From Enterococcus termitis (GTDB taxonomy: Bacteria; Bacillota; Bacilli; Lactobacillales; Enterococcaceae), in NCBI RefSeq assembly GCF_001730305.1, contig NZ_MIJY01000044.1:186001-250000 (forward strand): DNA of 64,000 nt, given 5' to 3'. Under the pieces are notes generated by a model. That model did no database searches, was not told the origin of the DNA, and worked only from the letters and a program-made list of their open reading frames with translations. Below, in pieces: positions 16,047-25,513 of this stretch (position 1 is the first letter of the stretch; every line of letters begins with the position of its first letter). Made by a program: the position numbers and the translations under genes.

Positions 16047-17567
16047 TTGAAATTTAGAGAACTAGGCTTAGCACCAGAATTATTATCAGCAATCGAGCGT
16101 TCAGGATTTGAAGAAGCAACCCCAATCCAAGAAGCAACAATCCCATTAGCAATCGAAGGAAAAGACGTTATTGGACAAGCGCAAACAGGAACTGGTAAAA
16201 CAGCAGCATTCGGTTTACCGATGCTACAAAAAATAGATACATCAAACCGTGTATTACAAGGAATCGTGATTGCACCAACACGTGAATTAGCGATTCAAAC
16301 CCAAGAAGAACTTTTCCGTTTAGGACGCGATAAAAAAATTCGTGTTCAAGCTGTATACGGTGGAGCAGACATCGGCCGCCAAATCCGCGGTCTAAAAGAT
16401 AACCCACATATCGTAGTTGGAACACCAGGACGTTTATTAGATCACATCAACCGTCGTACGTTAAAATTAGAAACAATCGAAACACTGGTATTAGACGAAG
16501 CAGATGAAATGCTTAACATGGGCTTTTTAGAAGATATCGAAAAAATCATCTCTAAAATCCCAGCTGAACGTCAAACCTTGCTATTTTCAGCAACTATGCC
16601 GCCAGCAATCAAGAGTATCGGTGTTAAATTCATGAAACAACCTGAGCACGTAAAAATCAAAGCAAAAGAAATGACTGCTGATTTGATCGATCAATATTAC
16701 GTTCGCTCAAAAGATTTTGAAAAATTTGATATCATGACTCGTTTATTAGATGTACAAACACCAGAATTAACAATTGTTTTTGGTCGTACTAAACGTCGTG
16801 TAGACGAATTAGCACGTGGACTGGAAGCTCGTGGATATAAAGCTGAAGGAATCCATGGTGATTTATCACAGCAAAAACGAATGAGTGTTTTACGTTCTTT
16901 TAAAAATGGCAACTTAGATATTTTAGTTGCAACAGACGTTGCTGCCCGCGGATTAGATATTTCCGGCGTGACACATGTCTACAACTATGACATTCCACAA
17001 GATCCTGAAAGCTATGTTCACCGTATCGGTCGTACAGGTCGTGCTGGTAAAGGCGGTATGTCTGTCACTTTCGTAACGCCAAATGAAATGGGCTATTTAC
17101 ATGTCATCGAAGAGTTAACGAAAAAACGCATGACACCATTACGTCCGCCAAGTGAAAAAGAAGCATTCAAAGGCCAATTAGGCGCAGCCATCGAAACAGT
17201 CGAAGAAAAATTAGAAGAAAACGGCTTGGAGAACTATTTACCTTCAGCTGCAAGTCTACTAGAAAAATATTCTGCGGAAGATTTAGCGGCATTATTGCTA
17301 AAAACAATTTCCAAAGACCCTTCAGATGCGGTACCAGTAAAAATCACACCTGAACGTCCGTTGCCTTCAAATAAAAAAGGCTTCAATAAAAATAATCGCA
17401 GCGGTGGAAATAGCCGTAATCGCAACAAAAATAGCAGCTACCGCGGTAACAAAAACAATAAAGGTACAGGCGGAAATGGCAGCTATAACAAAAATAAAGA
17501 CAATCGTTCAGCCAAAAGACACAACGATAAAAAACGCAGTTTTGTTATTAGAGATAACTCAAAATAA
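16047..17567 (+). CDS. cshA: DEAD-box ATP-dependent RNA helicase CshA
   Basis: This 506-residue DEAD-box helicase starts at TTG 16047, with taggagga 7 bases upstream. The order of motifs is complete: Q motif ([14 protein letters not shown]), [34 protein letters not shown] (residues about 150-153), [15 protein letters not shown] and [10 protein letters not shown]. The C-terminal tail from about residue 440 is low complexity and rich in Asn, Lys, Arg and Gly, as in other CshA proteins that bind RNA degradation partners. Its role is RNA unwinding in mRNA turnover and ribosome assembly, notably in cold. It is monocistronic with a strong terminator. Confidence 0.96.
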   Translation: MKFRELGLAPELLSAIERSGFEEATPIQEATIPLAIEGKDVIGQAQTGTGKTAAFGLPMLQKIDTSNRVLQGIVIAPTRELAIQTQEELFRLGRDKKIRVQAVYGGADIGRQIRGLKDNPHIVVGTPGRLLDHINRRTLKLETIETLVLDEADEMLNMGFLEDIEKIISKIPAERQTLLFSATMPPAIKSIGVKFMKQPEHVKIKAKEMTADLIDQYYVRSKDFEKFDIMTRLLDVQTPELTIVFGRTKRRVDELARGLEARGYKAEGIHGDLSQQKRMSVLRSFKNGNLDILVATDVAARGLDISGVTHVYNYDIPQDPESYVHRIGRTGRAGKGGMSVTFVTPNEMGYLHVIEELTKKRMTPLRPPSEKEAFKGQLGAAIETVEEKLEENGLENYLPSAASLLEKYSAEDLAALLLKTISKDPSDAVPVKITPERPLPSNKKGFNKNNRSGGNSRNRNKNSSYRGNKNNKGTGGNGSYNKNKDNRSAKRHNDKKRSFVIRDNSK

Positions 17568-17633
17568 TAAACAACAAAAAGCTGAAAATTGAAAATAGAC
17601 GATTTCTATTTCATCATTTCATAAACTTTGTTT

Positions 17634-17676
17634 AGGTGCAACAAGGCTTTTACGCCTTGTTGCACCTTCTTTTATT
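17634..17676 (+). terminator. Strong terminator after cshA
   Basis: AGGTGCAACAAGGC pairs perfectly with GCCTTGTTGCACCT around a six-base loop, followed by TCTTTTATT. Confidence 0.92.
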
Positions 17677-17762
17677 AAATTTTCAATTATTATGTGAAAA
17701 AATTGCTAAAATTTGATAGAATAGGAGTGATTTATAAAATAGTAAGAAGAGGACTTGAAAGA

Positions 17763-18116
17763 ATGATCAAAGGAATTGGTATAGATATGGTAGAACTTTC
17801 AAGAATCGAAACAATCATTGCGAATAAGTCTTCTTTTGTGAAAAGGGTGCTGACGGACAAGGAGCATGAGCTTTTCCAAGCACTGCCTCATAAACGTCAA
17901 GTGGAGTTTTTAGCGGGTCGTTTTGCCTGCAAAGAAGCCTTCTCAAAAGCTTGGGGCACAGGAATTGGTTCGGTCGGATTGCAGGATATCGAAATATTGA
18001 AAGAAAAAAATGGTGCGCCTAAAGTGACTAAATCACCTTATGATGGCAATGTATTCGTATCGATTTCACATACAGATACTAGCGCAGTTGCCCAAATTAT
18101 TTTAGAAACAGAATAA
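17763..18116 (+). CDS. acpS: Holo-[acyl-carrier-protein] synthase
   Basis: This enzyme transfers 4'-phosphopantetheine from CoA to acyl carrier protein. The start is placed at ATG 17763 because the family N-terminus is MIKGIGIDMVEL; the frame runs upstream to 17694 but that gives an atypical extension. The resulting 117 residues is the normal AcpS length. The Mg-binding Asp is in GIDMVE, and the FLAGRFACKEAFSKAWGTG motif carries the catalytic Glu and Lys. It precedes alr in the same direction, an arrangement conserved in Firmicutes. Confidence 0.95.
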   Translation: MIKGIGIDMVELSRIETIIANKSSFVKRVLTDKEHELFQALPHKRQVEFLAGRFACKEAFSKAWGTGIGSVGLQDIEILKEKNGAPKVTKSPYDGNVFVSISHTDTSAVAQIILETE

Positions 18117-18217
18117 AAGATGTTGGTTATTTTTTTAAAATTGAATAAATAGACAGAAATCAAATAGAAATCAATCATGTTTCTTTTGATTTGGCTATGA
18201 AGGAAAGAAGGACTTAT

Positions 18218-19336
18218 ATGGTTGTAGGATGGCATCGCCCTACTAAGTTAGTGATCGACACGCAAGCTATCAAGGAAAATGTACGTAATGAAATCAAGCG
18301 AATGCCAAAAGGCACAGAATTGTTCGCTGTGGTAAAAGCGAATGGTTATGGTCATGGTGCAGTTCAGACTGCTAAGGCAGCGATTGCCGGTGGCGCTACA
18401 GGGTTTTGCGTAGCTATTTTGGATGAAGCAATCGAATTACGTGAAGCTGGCATTACAGAACCGATCCTTATTTTAAGCGTAGTTGACGTTTCTTACATAG
18501 AGTTGCTGTTAACGTATGATATTTCTGTGACTGCAGCGACGCAAGAATGGTTGGAACAAGCAACTGAACAACTGAATCAGTTAGAAATACAAGCACCATT
18601 AAAAGTACATATAAAAGTAGATACAGGAATGGGGCGCATAGGTTTTACAACGCCTGAAGCGGTCAAACAAGCAATAGCTACACTAAAAGTAGAAAAGAAA
18701 ATGGAATGGGAAGGTTTATTCACACACTTTTCAACCGCAGATGAAAAAGATACGCGTTACTTCGATAAGCAAAGCCAGCGTTTTGACAAGGTTTTATCCG
18801 TATTGGACGATTTACCAAGATATGTTCATGTCAGCAATAGTGCAACGGCCTTTTGGCACCCTAACAACCCAGGGAACATGATTCGCTTTGGAATTGGACT
18901 TTATGGCTTGAATCCGTCAGGACATGCCTTATCAGCAGTTTATCCGCTAAAGCCAGCTTTGTCATTGGTTTCACAGCTGATTCAAGTCAAAGAGCTCTCA
19001 GCTGGTGAAGGTATCGGCTATGGTAATACGTATACGACGACCGCTAAAGAGTGGATCGGCACTATACCAATTGGGTATGCAGATGGCTGGTTACGGCACT
19101 TAACAGGTTTTTCAGTATTAGTTGATGGAGAAGAATGTGAAATCGTAGGAAGAATTTGTATGGATCAGTGCATGATCAGATTACCGAAAAAAATGACTGT
19201 AGGGGAAACAGTGACATTGATCGGGGAAAATCATGGGAAAGAAATCACGCTGCAGATGGTAGCTGACAAATTAGAGACGATCCACTACGAAGTCGCATGT
19301 ACCTTTTCTGAACGCATACCAAGGGAGTACAAATAG
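18218..19336 (+). CDS. alr: Alanine racemase
   Basis: This 372-residue PLP enzyme interconverts L- and D-alanine, supplying Ddl. The start is ATG 18218, 7 bases after aaagaagga, matching the enterococcal N-terminus MVVGWHRPT; the TTG at 18191 is rejected. The PLP lysine lies in AVVKANGYGHG (about residue 40), the catalytic Tyr is in GIGYGNTY (about residue 265), and RICMDQCMI is also present. The mazF-like gene starts 15 bases after its stop. Confidence 0.97.
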   Translation: MVVGWHRPTKLVIDTQAIKENVRNEIKRMPKGTELFAVVKANGYGHGAVQTAKAAIAGGATGFCVAILDEAIELREAGITEPILILSVVDVSYIELLLTYDISVTAATQEWLEQATEQLNQLEIQAPLKVHIKVDTGMGRIGFTTPEAVKQAIATLKVEKKMEWEGLFTHFSTADEKDTRYFDKQSQRFDKVLSVLDDLPRYVHVSNSATAFWHPNNPGNMIRFGIGLYGLNPSGHALSAVYPLKPALSLVSQLIQVKELSAGEGIGYGNTYTTTAKEWIGTIPIGYADGWLRHLTGFSVLVDGEECEIVGRICMDQCMIRLPKKMTVGETVTLIGENHGKEITLQMVADKLETIHYEVACTFSERIPREYK

Positions 19337-19351
19337 AATAGGAGGTTTCAA

Positions 19352-19729
19352 ATGGTCAAAAGGGGTGACATATATTTTGCAGACTTATCCCCTGTTGTAG
19401 GATCAGAACAAGGGGGAGTACGTCCAGTACTAGTCATACAAAATAATTTAGGCAATCATTTTAGCCCAACCATTATTGTTGCAGCAATCACTGCGAAGAT
19501 GGCCAAGCCAAAATTGCCGACACATATAGGCATCAATTCAGAGGAAACAGGCATCGAAAGAGATTCTGTGATCTTGTTAGAGCAGATTCGCACCATCGAT
19601 AAAATACGTTTAAAAGAGAAGGTTTGCCATTTAGGCATAGAGATTATGGATTCTGTTGACCGCGCGTTAGGTGTTAGTGTTGGGATCCACGAAGAAGAAT
19701 TAGAAAACAATGTTGGTACATACCGCTGA
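19352..19729 (+). CDS. MazF/PemK-family mRNA interferase (no adjacent antitoxin)
   Basis: This 125-residue toxin-family protein has the MazF hallmarks: VKRGDIYFADLSPVVGSEQGGVRPVLVIQN at the N-terminus with the catalytic Arg in GGVRP, and the Thr/Ser-containing strand following IIVAAITA. Relatives (NdoA/EndoA) cut single-stranded mRNA at short motifs. In Bacillus the antitoxin gene sits between alr and the toxin; here the alr-toxin gap is only 15 bases and no antitoxin-like frame follows. It starts after aggaggtttca. Toxicity and the existence of a distant antitoxin are unresolved. Confidence 0.93.
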   Translation: MVKRGDIYFADLSPVVGSEQGGVRPVLVIQNNLGNHFSPTIIVAAITAKMAKPKLPTHIGINSEETGIERDSVILLEQIRTIDKIRLKEKVCHLGIEIMDSVDRALGVSVGIHEEELENNVGTYR

Positions 19730-19824
19730 ATCTGTTGAATATTCTCAGAGGAAGACATAGAACAAAGAATACGTTTGTTTAAAAAAGATACTTAGTTGAT
19801 GCAATGTGAAATAAGGAGACGAAA

Positions 19825-19854
19825 ATGAAGCGACTGTTATATTATGTTCTTTAA
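19825..19854 (+). other. Possible nine-codon micro-ORF
   Basis: An ATG preceded by ataaggag (good spacing) opens a nine-codon frame reading MKRLLYYVL. The rest of the 19730-20006 gap is AT-rich, with one imperfect hairpin around 19892-19918 that may terminate the mazF transcript. The peptide may be a remnant or chance. Confidence 0.25.
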
Positions 19855-20006
19855 AAGAGCGAAATGAAAATATAATTATAAAAAATTCGTAAGAAGCATT
19901 TGAAGAAAATCAAGTGCTTTTCTTCTGTTAAAATAATAAAAAAAGACTAAAATTCACTTGAATTATGCTTATTTTATTGACATTTATCGGAGTTTATAAA
20001 AAAAAG

Positions 20007-20035
20007 TTGGCAATAATGCAACGTAATGTTACAAT
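20007..20035 (+). promoter_or_regulatory. Promoter of the envelope gene cluster
   Basis: TTGGCA (20007-20012) and TACAAT (20030-20035) are spaced by exactly 17 bases, with an extended TG one base before the -10. It lies about 90 bases upstream of the two-TM membrane protein gene. Confidence 0.65.
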
Positions 20036-20128
20036 AAACTATGTATAATTGGGTGGAAAGTGGATAACTTTCAAAAAAATAGATAAATTTGGTGTTTTTT
20101 ATTAAGGAATAGAAGGAGTTTAGATTTG

Positions 20129-20830
20129 ATGTCGATATTCATGTTCGTACTAGTAGTAGCGCTGTTTCTTTTTTTCAGTTATCAGTTATATGTTCGCTTC
20201 CAATTGGAGAGTTTGGATTCTGATAGTCCAAAAATGAAACGCAAAATAAATTTTTATAAGTATCAGGAAAATAATCGTTCATTGCTTTTCTTAATGATCG
20301 CAGCAATTATTTTTTGTTTAATCTTTTTAGGAATCTTGTACAATCAAAATACTTTAAGAAAAGATAATAAGGATTTAGAATTGAAGATAGAAGAGATCAA
20401 AGATGCCAGAGGAGAAACTTCTGGCACTGAGATCGAAAGCTATAAAGAAAACACATTGAAATTAGCTGAATTTCCCTGGAACAAAGTCGTAGAAAGTCGT
20501 GATGCTCAAGCATTAGATAACTATGAACTGCAACTTATAAGAGACTGGCAGCCATTCTTTGGTGAAACGAATGTTGCAATCATGATTAGTCAAAAGACAG
20601 AGACTCTGACGCTTTCAGTTTTTCCAACAGCATTAACTTATAGTGATTTCCAAACAGCAGAAAAAAACATCGAAACATTCATTAAAGAATTACAGTCAGT
20701 AAAAGAAATCACAATCATTGATTTTAACTTTACATATCGAGATAAATCAAGCAAACTATCAAAACAATCAATTGTTTATTCAAGAGAGTCTAAAGAAGGC
20801 AATTTAGAAAAAGTTGCATTAGACAAGTAA
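20129..20830 (+). CDS. Two-TM membrane protein, unknown function
   Basis: About 233 residues, with an N-terminal membrane segment (MSIFMFVLVVALFLFFSY), a short basic cytosolic loop (MKRKINFYKYQ) and a second segment around residues 50-70. A coiled-coil stretch and an extracytoplasmic or cytosolic C-terminal domain of mixed alpha/beta character follow. No family is recognised. A TTG at 20126 is an equally possible start. The next genes encode a DivIVA-like coiled-coil protein and a LysM protein, so a role in envelope organisation or division is plausible but inferred. Confidence 0.7.
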   Translation: MSIFMFVLVVALFLFFSYQLYVRFQLESLDSDSPKMKRKINFYKYQENNRSLLFLMIAAIIFCLIFLGILYNQNTLRKDNKDLELKIEEIKDARGETSGTEIESYKENTLKLAEFPWNKVVESRDAQALDNYELQLIRDWQPFFGETNVAIMISQKTETLTLSVFPTALTYSDFQTAEKNIETFIKELQSVKEITIIDFNFTYRDKSSKLSKQSIVYSRESKEGNLEKVALDK

Positions 20831-20863
20831 GAGTAAGAGAAATAAAAGACGGGGTGTAAATGC

Positions 20864-22216
20864 ATGGCAAAGAGACGTTTAATAAAGAAAATCAACGAGG
20901 TTTCAGAAGAAGAATTATCACAAGATGTAGATTTTAATTCAGAAGCAGAAAAACCGGCTGCAGCTATAACAACAGCTAACAGCAACTTAATAACAGAACA
21001 AGAGCAAGAAATTACGCGATTGAGAGAGTTGATCGAAGAGTACAGACTGCAGGAAGCTGAATTTGAACAAAGTAAAGAAGAAAACTTCCGTTTATCACAA
21101 CAAAATAAACAACTAACCTATAAAGTTGAAACAAGTCAAGATGAGCTGGATTCTTTAAAAGAAAAAAATGATGAGCTGGCAACACAACTGAATCAAAAAG
21201 AAACGGAACTTTTAGAATTAGAAGATGTCAATCAAGCATCTGATGATTCAGAAGAAATCGACCGCTTGAACGAACAGATCGCAGAGCTTAAAAATGAAAA
21301 TGCTAAAGGCCAAGAACGAATTGTTCAGCTGGAAGCAGCATTACGTGAAAAAGAAACAGAACTAGATGAAAAAATTCTTGAAAAAGAGCAAGAGATCAAA
21401 CAATTACAAACAGAATTAACAGCCCGAGGAACGATCGGAGAAAAACAAGAAGCATTGGAGACGGTGAAGATGGAATTAGAATCATTGAATGAAAAACTTC
21501 AAACTACTGATAAAGAAAATCAAGAATTGACACAAAAACTTGCTGATCTTCAAGAAGAAATGCGTCGTTTACAACAAGAAAATCAAGAATTGAAAGATAA
21601 AGAAGTTTCTTTATCAGTAACGAGTGACTCTTCTGTCGATAACAGCCGTTTAGAAGAATTGAAAAAAGAATTAGAAACTGTAATGAAAGAAAAAAGCGAA
21701 TTAGAAACAAACTTAGGACATGTTCAAGGCTTGAACGACAAGTATTCTATTCAAAAGAATGTTTTTGAATCTGAACTGGCTGGCCTAAGAAGCATTTATA
21801 AAGAAAAAGAAGAAGAATTAGAAACATTGAACGCTGAACTAGAAACAATGCGCAAGATGTCTACAACAGGTGAAGCGAAAGGCGACCAACTAGCTGAACT
21901 ATTACAAGCAAAACAACAAATCAATGATCTGTTATTGAAAAACCAATCATTACAAGAAGAAGCCTTGAAATCACAACAAGAAATTGGTGAAGTAATGGTT
22001 TCTGCTAAGAAAGAAGCAAACAGAATCATCAGCGAAGCACAAGTAGAAGCGAAACATATGATCAATTCTGCTGAATTGGAAATGCTGAACATCGGCAACC
22101 GTGCGAAGAACATTTCTAATGAAGTTGAAGAATCTAAGAATGAAGTAATGACTATCTATCGTGAATTAGAAGAACGTTTAAGCAAATTATCACGCTTGGA
22201 TAAAACAAATAACTAG
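20864..22216 (+). CDS. Long coiled-coil protein with DivIVA-like C-terminus
   Basis: This 450-residue protein is almost entirely heptad-repeat coiled coil (rich in Glu, Lys, Leu, Gln) from about residue 45 to the end, after a short basic N-terminus (MAKRRLIKKINEVSEEELSQ). The last 80 residues (SAKKEANRIISEAQVEAKHM, then a run of helix) resemble the C-terminal part of DivIVA/GpsB-type scaffolds. It has no signal peptide and is probably cytosolic, perhaps bound to the neighbouring membrane protein. The function is not established. SMC- or myosin-like similarity would be due to composition only. Confidence 0.75.
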   Translation: MAKRRLIKKINEVSEEELSQDVDFNSEAEKPAAAITTANSNLITEQEQEITRLRELIEEYRLQEAEFEQSKEENFRLSQQNKQLTYKVETSQDELDSLKEKNDELATQLNQKETELLELEDVNQASDDSEEIDRLNEQIAELKNENAKGQERIVQLEAALREKETELDEKILEKEQEIKQLQTELTARGTIGEKQEALETVKMELESLNEKLQTTDKENQELTQKLADLQEEMRRLQQENQELKDKEVSLSVTSDSSVDNSRLEELKKELETVMKEKSELETNLGHVQGLNDKYSIQKNVFESELAGLRSIYKEKEEELETLNAELETMRKMSTTGEAKGDQLAELLQAKQQINDLLLKNQSLQEEALKSQQEIGEVMVSAKKEANRIISEAQVEAKHMINSAELEMLNIGNRAKNISNEVEESKNEVMTIYRELEERLSKLSRLDKTNN

Positions 22217-22249
22217 TTTTAATACAGACTAAATGAAGGGAAGAACAAT

Positions 22250-22657
22250 ATGAAAAAACGGGTCAATAAACATGCTCGATTGCTACTGGTTTTTTCGGCA
22301 TTATTGTTTAGTACTGCAATTTACTTTTTGTCTAGTTCATTAATTTTAGGCGCATCGCCAGGTGGAAGTGCTCCTATTACTACTACAAATAGTAGCGAAA
22401 CAACACCTTCAACTCCAGCTCCTTCATCTGAAGCTGTAGAAGAAGGGCAGACACCTGCAGCAACGACTGAGCAGACAGCAGCGACAGCCGAAGGCAATAG
22501 CAATACGCAGGAACCAGAAGTATACGTTGTTAAAAGCGGACAGACACTGTGGGAAATTGCTCAGGATTCAGGTCTATCAATCCAAACATTAATGAATAAG
22601 AATCAACTTAGTAGTAGTGTTCTCGTTGAAGGACAAGAATTAGTATTCGACAACTAA
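22250..22657 (+). CDS. LysM domain membrane-anchored protein
   Basis: This 135-residue protein has a basic start (MKKRVNKHARLL), a membrane segment at about residues 12-33, and a Ser/Thr/Ala/Glu/Pro-rich linker. A C-terminal LysM domain (YVVKSGQTLWEIAQDSGLS, residues about 90-135) binds peptidoglycan. It lacks an LPxTG sorting signal, so it is anchored by its N-terminus with the LysM facing the wall. It follows the coiled-coil gene by 33 bases and probably belongs to the same transcript. A link between cytoskeleton-like scaffold and wall is inferred. Confidence 0.85.
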   Translation: MKKRVNKHARLLLVFSALLFSTAIYFLSSSLILGASPGGSAPITTTNSSETTPSTPAPSSEAVEEGQTPAATTEQTAATAEGNSNTQEPEVYVVKSGQTLWEIAQDSGLSIQTLMNKNQLSSSVLVEGQELVFDN

Positions 22658-22825
22658 TATGTTATGGGTGGAGCAAAAAAGCTGTTTAGCATTTTGTTCC
22701 ACTCATTTTTTGTTCCTGACGAACATTAAACAAATGAATAATTGTTATTGGGTTTTATATGGAAAAATTGACAACAGTCTGTTATTCTTAATTGAAGGTA
22801 TAATTGGTATTGATCGAGGTGAATC

Positions 22826-23644
22826 ATGGATAGAGAAAAACAAAACTTGAATCAAGATAGAAAACCAACGAAAAAACGTCGGAAAAAAAGTGACAATAGA
22901 TCTGCTGAACAACTTAGAATAAAAAAGAAACGTCCGCAGTCAGAGCCGCAAATTGAATCAAGAAAAACGACTGTAGATAGTAAAATAGCCCCCAAAGAAG
23001 TAGGAAAAAAAACAGCTCCGCCCGTTAGAAAACGAAAAAAACGAAAGCTAACGAAAGAAGAAATTGAAAAAAGAAAAAAGAAAAAAAGGAAAGAGAACGT
23101 GATTGAAATCATTAAATTCATGCTTCCAATCGTGATCGTTGCGATATTTGTTTTCTTTTTTATTTTAAATACCTCTCCGCATATGGTTGATGGCGATTCA
23201 ATGAAACCAACATTGATGAATAAAGATCGAGTGATCGTTCGGCGGACGAAGGTACCGGAACGGTATGAGATTATTACGTTTAAACCTCCTGTGAAAAGTG
23301 AATATCAGTATGTCAAACGAGTGATCGGTATGCCAGGAGATTTGGTTTGGACTGAAGGAAATGATTTGTTTATAAATCATCAAGCGGAATCATTGCCAAA
23401 AGAGTCCGCAATGTCAGCGGCAAGTGAGTTGCCAGATGGGACTATCAAAGTGAATATTTCAGAAGAATGTTTAGAGCAGATGTCTCAGTTTAAAAAAATT
23501 CCAACAGGTCACTATTTTGTTTTAGGGGATAACCGAAACAATTCCAGTGATAGTAGAGCATTTGGTCTCGTTGATGGCAATGCCATTGAAGGAGTAGTTT
23601 CCTTTAGGTTTGCACCATTTAAAGAAATTGGTTGGATAAAATAA
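22826..23644 (+). CDS. lepB: Signal peptidase I with long polybasic N-terminal extension
   Basis: This 272-residue type I signal peptidase cleaves signal peptides outside the membrane. The first about 88 residues are extraordinarily Lys/Arg-rich and probably disordered, then a single membrane segment spans residues 91-112. The catalytic Ser is in GDSMKPTL (about residue 125), the general-base Lys in QYVKRVIGMPGD (about residue 165), and the GDNRNNSSDSRAFG box follows. The start at ATG 22826 follows gaggtgaatc. The extension is uncommon among SipS-type enzymes and could bind nucleic acid, ribosomes or acidic lipids; that is speculative. Confidence 0.94.
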   Translation: MDREKQNLNQDRKPTKKRRKKSDNRSAEQLRIKKKRPQSEPQIESRKTTVDSKIAPKEVGKKTAPPVRKRKKRKLTKEEIEKRKKKKRKENVIEIIKFMLPIVIVAIFVFFFILNTSPHMVDGDSMKPTLMNKDRVIVRRTKVPERYEIITFKPPVKSEYQYVKRVIGMPGDLVWTEGNDLFINHQAESLPKESAMSAASELPDGTIKVNISEECLEQMSQFKKIPTGHYFVLGDNRNNSSDSRAFGLVDGNAIEGVVSFRFAPFKEIGWIK

Positions 23645-23674
23645 AAAAACGATAATTTTGTCGTTTTTTTTTAT
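23643..23674 (+). terminator. Terminator after lepB
   Basis: AAAACGA pairs with TCGTTTT and a long T run follows. Confidence 0.75.
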
Positions 23675-23780
23675 TTTACATTCGTGGGATGATAGAAATA
23701 AGGAAGTTAATAACACATGAAAAAACAATTTAAAAAAAATAACTATCACTATTCTCATTAAATTTAGCAGACATAAAGAA

Positions 23781-23811
23781 AACAGAGAACATAAGGACAT
23801 TGTTCTCTGTT
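23781..23811. terminator. Hairpin between lepB and the Mga-like gene
   Basis: AACAGAGAAC pairs perfectly with GTTCTCTGTT. On the minus strand it is followed by a T-rich tail, so it most likely ends the Mga-like transcript. Confidence 0.7.
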
Positions 23812-23845
23812 ATAATTTTACTAAGGAGTAAATGATCATAGGTGC

Positions 23846-25327
23846 TTATCTTGTATCAATGAGCTGAATGATCAGATTTTCAATTTCTGTCATGTCATAG
23901 CTATTACCGATATCTGAAAAAATATAAACGAGTTCTTGTTTCTCAGCGATTATTTCAGTATAGATATTGGAAAGTAAAATATCATAGTGACTCTCTTCTT
24001 TAAACGCTTCGGCCTTGATTGGGTATTTGTGACCTAAAACATTGGTTAAATGCTGAATGACCAATTCACCAATTGAAGGATTTAGCGAGTGATAGACGCC
24101 AATTGATATTTTTTCTTCATTCAATTCAGCGATATGATTCAAAATAATAGTATAGTGGATTTCTGTAAATTTATTTTTATAGCTTCCTTTTTCACCATCT
24201 TGATCAAACTTTTTGGTGGCAATATCCATCAATTCAAATACTTCATTACCTGAAAATGGATGGCGATGCGCATTAACGATCGATTTGATTGTCCAACTAT
24301 CAAACGGCAAAATGAAACCGTCAAAGTAGTAAAGCTGTGAATGTAATTGGAAAAGTAAATTTTCAATGTACAGTAAGCGTGCGGAGGACGCATAGCTTGA
24401 TAGATAGCCTTGTTGTTTTAGATATCTTAAAATAACCTTATTCATGTAATTCAAATATGAACTTTCTCGCCGTTGTTTTTCTGCTAATCGAAATGCAAAA
24501 GAAGAATTGGGAGAAAAATTATTCATGGAACAAAAAAAGTCATAGAACATGTATGCTTCATAAATTGTGAATGGTCGATCGATTTTTTTCATATATGTAT
24601 GTAAGGAAAGGTTGATTTCTTCAAATAAAGGTCGATCTGGATAATCATAGTTTGGACTGATCACTGGATTGTATTCTGTTGTCAATCTGCGAAAAGATAT
24701 TTTCATCCATAGTTTTATTTGGAGTACCTCAGTTGGATCAAACGTTAAATTAAGCGCTTCTTTTAAAATATCCACAAAACCAAGATATTGATTAGCGGTT
24801 TCTTTTTCTAAATTGGACTTATCCTCAAAAAGGAACCAAAAGAAGTTAAAGAAGAAATAGCGAATCTGCTTTTCTTCACCGATTAGTTTTCCGCGCTTGA
24901 TTTGTAGCCGAAACTCTTTTAAAAGATCATTAAGCTCAGTGATTTTTCGATAATAGGTCGCTGAACTGATTGCATAATTTAGCTGAAAATAATCACAAGT
25001 CAACTCGCCTTTATCAAATAATCGATTGATCATCTGAAACTTTATAGATTTTTCTAGAAAAAGAACAACAACTTTCTTTAATGGAAAGGTTGGCTGCTTT
25101 TTTAGAGAGATACTTTCTCCTTTTAAAGTTATTTCGACTTGATCATTTATTTTATTTTCTTCAAGAAAACTTTGAAGGAAAGAAAGATATTCATTTAATG
25201 TTGGCAAGCTAATTTGAAATTCATTCACTAGCTCGTTTTTTGTTGCATTGCCTTGATTGTTATATAAAAAAAGTAGTATATCATTCATATAATCAAAAGG
25301 CTTTTCTAAAAAATCTCGTTTTAGCAT
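23846..25327 (-). CDS. Mga-family helix-turn-helix transcriptional regulator
   Basis: This 493-residue protein is of typical Mga length. The N-terminus (LKRDFLEKPFDYMNDILLFLYNNQG) leads into an HTH_Mga region (TKNELVNEFQISLPTLNEYL, residues about 34-55). A second HTH (LTCDYFQLNYAISSATYYRKI, near residue 110) is followed by PRD-like helical domains and an EIIB-like end. The start is ATG 25327, six bases after gaggtg, instead of the GTG at 25336. It is transcribed divergently from the flavoprotein gene, which it may regulate. Mga relatives control surface and metabolic genes in streptococci and enterococci. Confidence 0.85.
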   Translation of the reverse strand: MLKRDFLEKPFDYMNDILLFLYNNQGNATKNELVNEFQISLPTLNEYLSFLQSFLEENKINDQVEITLKGESISLKKQPTFPLKKVVVLFLEKSIKFQMINRLFDKGELTCDYFQLNYAISSATYYRKITELNDLLKEFRLQIKRGKLIGEEKQIRYFFFNFFWFLFEDKSNLEKETANQYLGFVDILKEALNLTFDPTEVLQIKLWMKISFRRLTTEYNPVISPNYDYPDRPLFEEINLSLHTYMKKIDRPFTIYEAYMFYDFFCSMNNFSPNSSFAFRLAEKQRRESSYLNYMNKVILRYLKQQGYLSSYASSARLLYIENLLFQLHSQLYYFDGFILPFDSWTIKSIVNAHRHPFSGNEVFELMDIATKKFDQDGEKGSYKNKFTEIHYTIILNHIAELNEEKISIGVYHSLNPSIGELVIQHLTNVLGHKYPIKAEAFKEESHYDILLSNIYTEIIAEKQELVYIFSDIGNSYDMTEIENLIIQLIDTR

Positions 25328-25513
25328 AATAGACACCTCACTTTAAGCATACTTGATTCGCAGGAAAATGGCAATACGCAACTTATAAAAAGAAATTTAT
25401 CAGTTATTATTATTTAAAAAAATTAAAACTTTGTATATAATGAAGAGTACTCTTCTTTTTTTTATATTTATACAATTACATAGTTACAATTGACGGAGAG
25501 GAGAAGAACTTTA

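Noticed and set aside
22659-22850. 63-codon ORF between the LysM gene and lepB
   Set aside because: Starts right after the LysM stop without a proper ribosome binding site, runs into lepB and has no recognisable features.
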